A stretch of 9,279 bases of DNA, taken from contig JACCRW010000372.1 of NCBI GenBank assembly GCA_013813345.1, positions 1-9,279 on the forward strand. Direction: 5' to 3'. Below the pieces are notes generated by a model. The model saw only the letters and a list, made by a program, of their open reading frames with translations. It was not told the origin of the DNA and did no database searches. Positions 1 through 4,602 of the stretch are shown here, piece by piece. Origin of the DNA: Actinomycetota bacterium. GTDB taxonomy: Bacteria > Actinomycetota > Thermoleophilia > Gaiellales > Gaiellaceae. The position numbers were made by a program, and so were the translations under genes. The first letter of the stretch is position 1; the number at the start of each line of letters is the position of its first letter.

Positions 1-1331
1 ACGCCGAAGGCGATGTTCTCGCGGACGGTGGCCGAGAAGAGGAACGGATCCTGCGAGATCACGCCGATCTCGCGGCGGAGCGAGCGGCGGGTGACGCCGC
101 GGACGTCGACGCCGTCGACGAGGATGCGGCCCTCGCCCGCGTCGTAGAACCGGGGCACGAGCGCGGCAAGCGTCGTCTTCCCGGAGCCTGTGTGGCCGAT
201 CAGCGCCACCGTCCGGCCGGCCTCGATGTCGAGCTCGATCTGCTCGAGCACGGGACGACCAGCGGCATAACCGAAGGAGACGTTCTCGAAGCGAATCGCG
301 CCCGGCCCGTCGGGTAGCTCGGTCGCCCCAGGCCGGTCGTCGACGCCCTCGGGCTCGTCCAGCACCTCGAAGATCCGCTCGCCCGACGCGGTCGCGCGTT
401 GCGCCTGGCCGACCCACATCCCGAGGCTGCGGAGCGGCACGATCAGCATCGCGAGCAGCAGGTTGAAGAGGAAGAACTGGCCGAGCGTGAGCGTGCCGGA
501 GACGACCATCCGGCCGGCCGCGAGCAGCACCGCCGCCTGCGCGAGCATCGGCAGGAAGGCGAGCAACGGCACGTAGATCGCGCGCTGCCGGAACGCCCGC
601 ACGGTCTCGGTGAAGACGTTGCCGGAGGCGCGCTCGAAGTCCGCCTGGCGCCGTTCCTCCTGGGCGAAGGCCTTGACGACGTGAACGCCGACGATCGACT
701 CCTCCGCGACGGTGGCCACCTCGCCGAGCCGCTGCTGCACGTCGCGGAGGACGGGATGCGAGACGTGGCTGTAGCGGTAGGCGACGGCGACGATCACCGG
801 CGTGATCGCGAGGGCGATCAGAGCGAGCCGCCACTCGACGACGAAGAGCACGGCGGTCACCGAGACGACGGTGAGCGCATGCTGGAAGAAGAAGATCAGG
901 CCGAAGCCGAGGAAGAAGCGCACCGACTGGAGGTCGACGGTCGCGCGCGACATCAGCTGGCCGGTCTGGTGGCGGTCGTAGAAGCCGAACGAAAGCCGCA
1001 GCAGGTGGCCGTACAGCCCTTCGCGCATGTCCTTTTCGATCGCGAGTGCCTGCCGGCCGGAGATCACGCGGCGGCCGACCATCAGCGCCGCCTTGGCGAT
1101 CCCGACCGCGACGATCGCGGCGACGATCCAGGCGAGCGTGCCGGTGCCGCGTTCCTCGTCGATCCCGTCGATCGCCTCGCCGACGAGGACGACGATCGCG
1201 ATGGCCGCAGCCTGCGAGAGGACGGCGAGGATCGTCGAGACGACGAGCGACGCTTTGTACGGTCGCAGGAAGCCGAGCAGCCGGCGGAAGGTGCGGCGAT
1301 AGGGGACAACGACTGGGCTCGTGCTCACCAT
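1..1331 (-). CDS. ABC exporter half-transporter, fused permease-ATPase (3' end outside window)
   Basis: This is a type I ABC exporter subunit with the membrane domain first and the ATPase second, probably acting as a dimer to export a lipid, drug or other hydrophobic substrate that cannot be told from sequence. Only 443 codons are inside the window; such proteins are usually about 580-600 aa. Residues about 20-300 are rich in hydrophobic helices (ABC membrane domain), with the typical cytoplasmic stretch FAQEERR. The nucleotide-binding domain starts near residue 345 (IRFENVSFGY). Walker A is GHTGSGKT at 379-386 and the Q-loop is ISQDPFLFS with Gln427. The LSGGQ signature, Walker B and H-loop lie beyond the left edge, so intactness cannot be judged. 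The annotated start is ATG at 1331. The next codon, GTG at 1328, lies exactly 6 nt after a TAGATT hexamer and may be the true leaderless start. It is divergent from the 159-aa gene at 1382 across 50 bp. Confidence 0.93.
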   Translation of the reverse strand, partial: MVSTSPVVVPYRRTFRRLLGFLRPYKASLVVSTILAVLSQAAAIAIVVLVGEAIDGIDEERGTGTLAWIVAAIVAVGIAKAALMVGRRVISGRQALAIEKDMREGLYGHLLRLSFGFYDRHQTGQLMSRATVDLQSVRFFLGFGLIFFFQHALTVVSVTAVLFVVEWRLALIALAITPVIVAVAYRYSHVSHPVLRDVQQRLGEVATVAEESIVGVHVVKAFAQEERRQADFERASGNVFTETVRAFRQRAIYVPLLAFLPMLAQAAVLLAAGRMVVSGTLTLGQFFLFNLLLAMLIVPLRSLGMWVGQAQRATASGERIFEVLDEPEGVDDRPGATELPDGPGAIRFENVSFGYAAGRPVLEQIELDIEAGRTVALIGHTGSGKTTLAALVPRFYDAGEGRILVDGVDVRGVTRRSLRREIGVISQDPFLFSATVRENIAFG

Positions 1332-1334
1332 CCC

Positions 1335-1340
1335 AATCTA
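1335..1340 (-). promoter_or_regulatory. Putative -10 element TAGATT for the ABC transporter
   Basis: On the minus strand TAGATT is followed by GGGATG and then GTG. A TANNNT hexamer 6 nt before a start codon is the geometry of leaderless transcripts, common in actinobacteria. It would favour GTG 1328 over ATG 1331 as the first codon. No convincing -35 is visible. This is inferred from position and hexamer only. Confidence 0.35.
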
Positions 1341-1368
1341 GCCGCGCCACTCGCGGCGGCCGGTTAGC

Positions 1369-1374
1369 GATACT
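1369..1374 (+). promoter_or_regulatory. Putative -10 element GATACT for the gene at 1382
   Basis: GATACT matches TATAAT at four of six positions, including the key A2 and T6, and stands out in GC-rich sequence. It ends 7 nt before the GTG at 1382, again the spacing of a leaderless transcript. No Shine-Dalgarno lies in front of this GTG, which supports that reading. No -35 is recognised. Confidence 0.35.
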
Positions 1375-1381
1375 CGCGCCG

Positions 1382-1861
1382 GTGAACCTCCATGATCTCC
1401 GAACCGGCGAGCTGCTCGCGCTCTCCCGGGCGATCCTCGCGGAGCTGCGACGACGCGGAGTCATCCGAACCGGCAACGCGCCGGCCGGTGACTACGCCGA
1501 GTTGCTCGTCCGCGTGGCGACCGGAGGCGAGCTGGCGCCGAACTCACAACGAAGCTGGGACGTGCTGACTCCAGAGCCGGAACCGGAACGGCTGCAGGTG
1601 AAGGCCCGAGTCGTGACGAATCCGCGGACGACGGGAGAGCGCCAGCTTTCGGTCTTCCGCTCGTGGGACTTCGACGCCGCCGTGATCGTGCTCTTCGACG
1701 ACGAGTTCAGGGTGTGGCGGGCAGCGCGGATCTCCGTCGAGACGCTTCGCGAGCAGGCGCGCTTCGTCGAGCACGTCAGCGGTCATCGCATCATCGCGCG
1801 GGATGAGCTGCTCGATGCCGGCGAGGACTGGACGGAGCGCTTGCGCCGGGCGGCGCAGTAG
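1382..1861 (+). CDS. Conserved-looking protein with possible PD-(D/E)XK nuclease-like core
   Basis: The protein is 159 aa and I cannot name it with certainty. It opens with a helical segment (LLALSRAILAELRRRG, residues 11-26), then GDYAELLV with Glu40, then SWDV with Asp60, then ERLQVKAR with Gln72-Val-Lys74. The order Glu, Asp and (E/Q)xK across about 35 residues looks like the active-site core of the PD-(D/E)XK nuclease fold. The rest (RSWDFDAAVIVLFDDEFRVW, residues 93-112) reads as a following strand and helix region. It resembles DUF-type proteins of this class that I recall from actinobacteria, but that is memory, not a search. The GTG at 1382 is chosen because the frame further upstream runs antisense into the ABC gene and a -10-like hexamer sits just before it. 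It is cytoplasmic, with no signal or membrane segment. Its stop is 3 bp from the stop of the convergent glycosylase gene, so the two share no room for separate terminators. Confidence 0.75.
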   Translation: MNLHDLRTGELLALSRAILAELRRRGVIRTGNAPAGDYAELLVRVATGGELAPNSQRSWDVLTPEPEPERLQVKARVVTNPRTTGERQLSVFRSWDFDAAVIVLFDDEFRVWRAARISVETLREQARFVEHVSGHRIIARDELLDAGEDWTERLRRAAQ

Positions 1862-1864
1862 CGG

Positions 1865-2479
1865 TCAGCGTGGCTCGCCGATCTGCCCGAGCTCTCGCCG
1901 GACGTGGGTGAGCGCCTTGCCGAGTCTGGCGCGATTCGTCCGGTCGTTCAGCCAGCCGCTCGCTCCCGAGGGGTGAGGGAGTGGGATCACGATCGCGTGG
2001 TCGCGCACGAAGCTCTTGCCGATCGCGTGGGTGAGCGTCGGGATCCCGAGCAGTCTCCGGAGCGCGAGCCCGCCGACGGTGACGATCAGCTCCGGCCGGA
2101 GCAGCCGCAGCTCCCAGTCGCGCCAGAACTCGCAGAGCTCCTGCTCGCGCGGAGTCGGCGTGCGGTCGCCGCGACCGGAGGCGGGCCGGCCCGGGTAGCA
2201 GCGCGTGACCGAGCCGCAATAGAAGGTCTCGTAGAGCTCGTCGCCCTCGAGCTCGAGCCAGCGGCGCAGAGTCGCGCCGGCGCGGCCGCGCCACGGCAGG
2301 CGCTCCTCGCCCTCGACGATTCCGGGGGCCTGGCCGTAGAGGTACGCACGTTGGCTCGCCCGAGGTGCACGAACCGGCCAGGACTCGAGCGGGAAGCCGG
2401 CCTCGACGCAGGCGCGGCAGACCGCGGTGTCGCGCTGGAGCGAGGCGAGCGAACGGTACGAGCGCTTGCGGACCGTCAC
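1865..2479 (-). CDS. Uracil-DNA glycosylase superfamily protein (4-Cys type, COG1573-like)
   Basis: The product is a 204-aa base-excision repair glycosylase that should remove uracil from DNA. The motif-1 loop is GQAPG at residues 49-53, where family 4 enzymes usually read GEAPG. The motif-2 loop is HPSG at 169-172 within PLPHPSGASGWLN. Cys21 and Cys24 (CRAC), Cys94 and Cys116 are placed like the four ligands of the iron-sulfur cluster in family 4 enzymes. The Cys94-Cys116 spacing of 22 is wider than in the Thermus family 4 enzyme as I recall it (about 16), because of an insert around SGRGD. VTVGGLALRRLLG at 133-145 is the usual central strand and helix. The start is GTG 2479, overlapping the methyltransferase stop as GTGA. 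A start further upstream at 2617 would run deep into the methyltransferase gene and add low-complexity Arg-rich sequence. The Gln in motif 1 may shift substrate choice; uracil activity is inferred from family. Confidence 0.85.
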   Translation of the reverse strand: MTVRKRSYRSLASLQRDTAVCRACVEAGFPLESWPVRAPRASQRAYLYGQAPGIVEGEERLPWRGRAGATLRRWLELEGDELYETFYCGSVTRCYPGRPASGRGDRTPTPREQELCEFWRDWELRLLRPELIVTVGGLALRRLLGIPTLTHAIGKSFVRDHAIVIPLPHPSGASGWLNDRTNRARLGKALTHVRRELGQIGEPR

Positions 2480-3054
2480 GGAGCGCGGACGACCACGAAC
2501 CACTGTCCTGCGAAGAGCGTCTCGCCGCCGCCGAGCTCCCGGAGAAGGCCTTCCGGCGAGAAGAAGCGCTTGTAGACCTGCCAGCGCGAGCCATCGTTCA
2601 GCTCGCGCTCCTGCCACTCGGCTCGTTCGCTTCCTCCGTGGAGCGCCGCATCGACCACCACGAGCTCGGGCGCAACCCGTCTCGCCTCGGCCAGGAAGCG
2701 CGCGCGGTGGTCGTCTTCGAGATGTCCGTAGAAATGGCTCGTGAACACACGCTCGAACGCATCGTCGTCAAACGGCAATGCGGCCCCGTTGCCCTGGATG
2801 ACCTCGACGTATCGACCCGCAAGCGCGAGCATTCGCGCGCTCTGGTCGAGTCCGACGACCTCACCCGCGAGGTGTCGCGTCAGGAAGCCTGTGCCGCAGG
2901 CCACGTCGAGCGTCCGCTTCGGCGGCAGTACCCGAAGGAAGTCCACAAGCTCGTCGCGTTCCTCTTTCCAGTCGTTCGGCGCAGCTGCGTGGAGACCCTG
3001 GGCCAGCCACCAGTCGTCGTACTCAGGGGCGCGCGCGTCGTAGTAGGCCTTCAC
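2476..3054 (-). CDS. Class I SAM-dependent methyltransferase
   Basis: The product is a 192-aa cytoplasmic methyltransferase of unknown substrate. It begins YYDARAPEYDDWW (residues 4-16), typical of small-molecule or UbiE-like methyltransferases. The SAM-binding motif I follows as LDVACGTGFLTRHL from residue 49, with Asp50. The acidic motif II region is VVGLDQSARML and the motif around ALPFDDDAFERVF precedes the strand-4 segment. The C-terminal half, with YKRFFSPEGLLRELGG, matches the usual fold end. GTG 3054 is chosen because it directly precedes the conserved N-terminus and sits 6 nt after a TACTGT hexamer. An AGGAG lies only 1 nt before the GTG, too close to be a normal Shine-Dalgarno. The frame stays open far upstream but only antisense to the formiminotransferase gene. 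Its stop overlaps the start of the uracil-DNA glycosylase by 4 nt, so the two form a coupled pair; a functional link is not evident. Confidence 0.88.
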   Translation of the reverse strand: MKAYYDARAPEYDDWWLAQGLHAAAPNDWKEERDELVDFLRVLPPKRTLDVACGTGFLTRHLAGEVVGLDQSARMLALAGRYVEVIQGNGAALPFDDDAFERVFTSHFYGHLEDDHRARFLAEARRVAPELVVVDAALHGGSERAEWQERELNDGSRWQVYKRFFSPEGLLRELGGGETLFAGQWFVVVRAP

Positions 3055-3059
3055 GCTCC

Positions 3060-3066
3060 TACAGTA
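3060..3066. promoter_or_regulatory. Overlapping divergent -10 elements in an 18-bp gap
   Basis: The 7-bp TACAGTA carries TACAGT on the plus strand (3060-3065) and TACTGT on the minus strand (3066-3061). The plus hexamer ends 7 nt before GTG 3073 (formiminotransferase) and the minus hexamer ends 6 nt before GTG 3054 (methyltransferase). Both genes would be made as leaderless messages from one nearly symmetric site. The -35 region of each promoter would lie inside the coding sequence of the opposite gene; no clear -35 is visible on either side. Confidence 0.5.
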
Positions 3067-3072
3067 CGACCC

Positions 3073-3942
3073 GTGCTGGAGGCGGTGCCGAATTTCTCCG
3101 AGGGTCGCGACGCCGAGGTCGTGGAGGCGCTGCGCGCGGCACTCTCCGCCCCCGCCCGGCTGCTCGACGTCCACGTCGACCCCGATCACCACCGGTCGGT
3201 GTTCACGCTCGTCGGCGAAGCGGGCGATCTCGTCGAGACGCTGCTCGTGGGGATCGCGTGCGCCCGTGAGCGGATCGACCTGCGCAGGCACGAGGGCGCG
3301 CATCCCCGGATCGGCGCTGCGGACGTCGTCCCGATCGTGCCGATCCGACCCGAGCAGATGTCCGAGGCGCGCAATGCCGCGCTCGTCCTCGCCCAACGGA
3401 TCGGAGACGAGCTCGGCCTGCCCGTCTTTCTCTACGGCGAACTGGCGCCGGGTCGCGGCCCCGCGTTCTTCCGCCGTGGAGGGCCGAAGGAGCTCGACCG
3501 GCGAATCGCCGCCGGGGAGCTCGAGCCGGACTTCGGCCCTCTCGAGCTGGATCCGAGGGCCGGCGGCGTGATCGTGGGGGCGCGCCGGCCGCTGATCGCG
3601 TTCAACGTCAACCTGCGCGGCGGGCTCGTCGCAGCTCGCGAGATCGCGGCGCTCGTCCGCGAGACGGGCGGTGGCTTCCCCGGTGTCCGCGCGCTCGGGC
3701 TCGACCTGCCGCGCGCCGGGGTTGTCCAGGTCTCGATGAACGTCGAGGACTTCGAGGCCGCCGCACTCCACGAGATCGTGGCGCGAGTCGAGCTCGAGGC
3801 GCTCGAGCGCGGGGCGGAGGTTCTCGGCTCTGAGCTAATCGGATTGATGCCGGCGGGCGCAGCCGCGGCGGCAGCCGGCGCGATGCTGCGGATCGACGGC
3901 TTCGACGAGTCGCACGTGCTCGAGCTTCGGCTTCTGTCGTAG
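3073..3942 (+). CDS. ftcD: Glutamate formiminotransferase (stand-alone)
   Basis: The enzyme transfers the formimino group of N-formimino-L-glutamate to tetrahydrofolate, giving 5-formimino-THF and glutamate, the last step of folate-linked histidine breakdown. At 289 aa it covers only the formiminotransferase part of animal FTCD; the cyclodeaminase domain is absent, as in bacterial single-domain forms. Diagnostic motifs are VPNFSEGR near the N-terminus, HHRSVFTLVG, and RHEGAHPRIGAADVVPI with His77 aligning to the catalytic His of the animal enzyme (His82 in mammalian FTCD). VFLYGELA and LIAFNVNLRGG follow in the family order, and VQVSMNVEDFE marks the second subdomain. GTG 3073 is chosen because it sits just before the conserved N-terminus and 7 nt after TACAGT. 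It is divergent from the methyltransferase. It lies on the same strand as hutHUI but is separated from it by the BON gene and a strong hairpin. Single-domain relatives can also use formyl-THF/formylglutamate, so that alternative role is possible. Confidence 0.93.
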   Translation: MLEAVPNFSEGRDAEVVEALRAALSAPARLLDVHVDPDHHRSVFTLVGEAGDLVETLLVGIACARERIDLRRHEGAHPRIGAADVVPIVPIRPEQMSEARNAALVLAQRIGDELGLPVFLYGELAPGRGPAFFRRGGPKELDRRIAAGELEPDFGPLELDPRAGGVIVGARRPLIAFNVNLRGGLVAAREIAALVRETGGGFPGVRALGLDLPRAGVVQVSMNVEDFEAAALHEIVARVELEALERGAEVLGSELIGLMPAGAAAAAAGAMLRIDGFDESHVLELRLLS

Positions 3943-3950
3943 CCGTGTTT

Positions 3951-3981
3951 CGGTCCCGAGCAGAACGCGGTAGGGGGACCG
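3951..3981 (+). terminator. Weak hairpin after the formiminotransferase gene
   Basis: CGGTCCC at 3951-3957 is the exact complement of GGGACCG at 3975-3981, separated by a 17-nt loop. It starts 8 nt after the stop codon, where a terminator is expected. The long loop and the absence of a following T-run make it a poor intrinsic terminator. It could equally be a processing or regulatory structure ahead of the BON gene. Confidence 0.25.
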
Positions 3982-3993
3982 GGACAACAAACT

Positions 3994-3999
3994 AGGGAG
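3994..3999 (+). promoter_or_regulatory. Shine-Dalgarno AGGGAG of the BON-domain gene
   Basis: AGGGAG lies 6 nt before ATG 4006. It is one of only two strong ribosome binding sites in the window (the other is before hutU) and fixes this start. It contrasts with the leaderless-looking starts at the window's divergent promoters. Confidence 0.7.
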
Positions 4000-4005
4000 T
4001 GTGAG

Positions 4006-4359
4006 ATGAAGAAGCTGATCTCGATCGCGGCGATCGGCGCCGTCGTGGGAGCCGTCGCCACGAGACGCGGCAGGGTGTTGCTCGGCAGGCTCCGCGGTCT
4101 CGTGTCGGGCGCGATCCCGAAGCGCTATGACGACGGCACGCTGAAGGCGAAGGTCGAATCGGAGCTCTTCCGCGACGAGCACGAGGTCAAGGGCGCGATC
4201 AACGTCAACGCGCAGGAGGGGATCGTCCAGCTCCGCGGCGAGTTGCCGTCGCGTGACCTGATCGAGGCGCTCGTCGAGCGGACGCGGAAGATCCACGGCG
4301 TCAAGGACGTCGAGAACCTGCTCCACACGACGGGCACCGAAGCGCCCATGCACCACTGA
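4006..4359 (+). CDS. BON-domain protein with N-terminal membrane anchor
   Basis: The protein is 117 aa. Residues 4-18 (LISIAAIGAVVGAVA) form one short hydrophobic helix, followed by an Arg-rich stretch (residues 20-40), so it is probably tethered to the membrane. The rest is a single BON domain: TLKAKVESELFRDEHEVKG, then INVNAQEGIVQLRGELPS, then VERTRKIHGVKDVENLL. The glycine and the NAQEGIVQLRG strand-turn-strand are the hallmarks. BON domains are generally linked to membrane or envelope association and osmotic stress proteins such as OsmY; no catalytic role is expected. A strong Shine-Dalgarno supports the start. It lies between the formiminotransferase and the hut operon, with a hairpin downstream, so it is likely its own transcript or the end of the formiminotransferase transcript. 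A role in histidine catabolism is not suggested by the sequence. Confidence 0.88.
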   Translation: MKKLISIAAIGAVVGAVATRRGRVLLGRLRGLVSGAIPKRYDDGTLKAKVESELFRDEHEVKGAINVNAQEGIVQLRGELPSRDLIEALVERTRKIHGVKDVENLLHTTGTEAPMHH

Positions 4360-4366
4360 ACATGAA

Positions 4367-4417
4367 GCGACTGGTCGGGCCGGGCGTGCGCTGCACGCCC
4401 GGCCGTAATTCAGTCGC
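4367..4417 (+). terminator. Two-tier hairpin downstream of the BON gene
   Basis: The inner stem is a perfect 12-bp inverted repeat, GGCCGGGCGTGC at 4378-4389 and GCACGCCCGGCC at 4393-4404, with a GCT loop. An outer 7-bp stem pairs GCGACTG at 4367-4373 with CAGTCGC at 4411-4417 across a 4/6-nt internal loop. It begins 8 nt after the BON stop, so a terminator is the simplest reading. There is no T-run, but high-GC actinobacterial terminators often lack one. It would insulate hutH from upstream read-through. Confidence 0.6.
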
Positions 4418-4453
4418 GCGACGCGGTAGCGGGTCGTTCGCTGTGATTCGATT

Positions 4454-4471
4454 GGCACACCTTCGGCACAC
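4454..4471 (+). repeat. Tandem GGCACAC direct repeat, 11-bp period, upstream of hutH
   Basis: GGCACAC occurs at 4454-4460 and again at 4465-4471. The 11-bp period places both copies on the same face of the helix, as for a direct-repeat operator. It lies about 90-107 bp upstream of the proposed hutH -10. No known Hut regulator site is recognised, and two 7-mers this close can arise by chance. Confidence 0.25.
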
Positions 4472-4560
4472 TCTCGTCACCCATGCTCACGCATTCCCCG
4501 GTTACGCTGAAAACGTGGGGTGGAGGTCGGCGGCCCGGTGATTGCGGGACATGGCCGGGT

Positions 4561-4566
4561 TAGACT
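4561..4566 (+). promoter_or_regulatory. Putative -10 element TAGACT of the hut operon
   Basis: TAGACT matches TATAAT at four positions including T1, A2 and T6, and lies 35 nt upstream of ATG 4602. Transcription would begin at about 4572-4574, which is at or next to ATG 4573. That ATG is out of frame with hutH. A second, weaker TACGCT hexamer lies at 4503-4508. No clear -35 is visible for either. Confidence 0.4.
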
Positions 4567-4572
4567 CGGCCG

Positions 4573-4602
4573 ATGAGCACACGGTCGTTCGGGACGGGTT
4601 GA
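4573..4602 (+). CDS. Possible 9-codon leaderless leader ORF before hutH
   Basis: ATG 4573 lies 6 nt after TAGACT and opens a tiny frame encoding MSTRSFGTG. It ends with TGA at 4600-4602, whose last base is the first base of the hutH ATG (TGATG). This stop-start overlap would allow coupled re-initiation at hutH. The peptide has no histidine, so classic attenuation by histidine codons is not suggested. The frame is too short to show coding bias; the case rests on geometry alone. Confidence 0.3.
   Translation: MSTRSFGTG

Noticed and set aside
399..1367. 322-codon open frame on the plus strand
   Set aside because: It is antisense to the ABC exporter gene and is low-complexity, His/Asp/Glu/Arg-rich. 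No domain is visible.
1862..1864. Terminator between the convergent genes ending at 1861 and 1865
   Set aside because: Only 3 bp separate the stop codons and I saw no convincing hairpin at either gene end.
2365..3072. Long in-frame extension upstream of the formiminotransferase
   Set aside because: It is antisense to the methyltransferase and glycosylase genes. The family N-terminus (VPNFSEGR) begins a few residues after GTG 3073.
3055..3771. Long in-frame extension upstream of the methyltransferase on the minus strand
   Set aside because: It is antisense to the formiminotransferase gene and lacks domain features. The methyltransferase N-terminus starts at GTG 3054.
3943..4005. Separate promoter for the BON-domain gene
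   Set aside because: No TANNNT-type -10 at suitable spacing was found; only a weak hairpin and a strong Shine-Dalgarno are visible.
4442..4459. CRP-like palindrome TGTG...CACA upstream of hutH
   Set aside because: The half-sites are separated by 10 nt and not the 8 nt of a CRP site, and the inner positions do not match.
4542..4601. Upstream hutH starts (TTG 4542 or ATG 4551)
   Set aside because: They add 17-20 residues not seen in the family, lie before the likely transcription start, and break the constant one-residue offset to Pseudomonas numbering given by ATG 4602.
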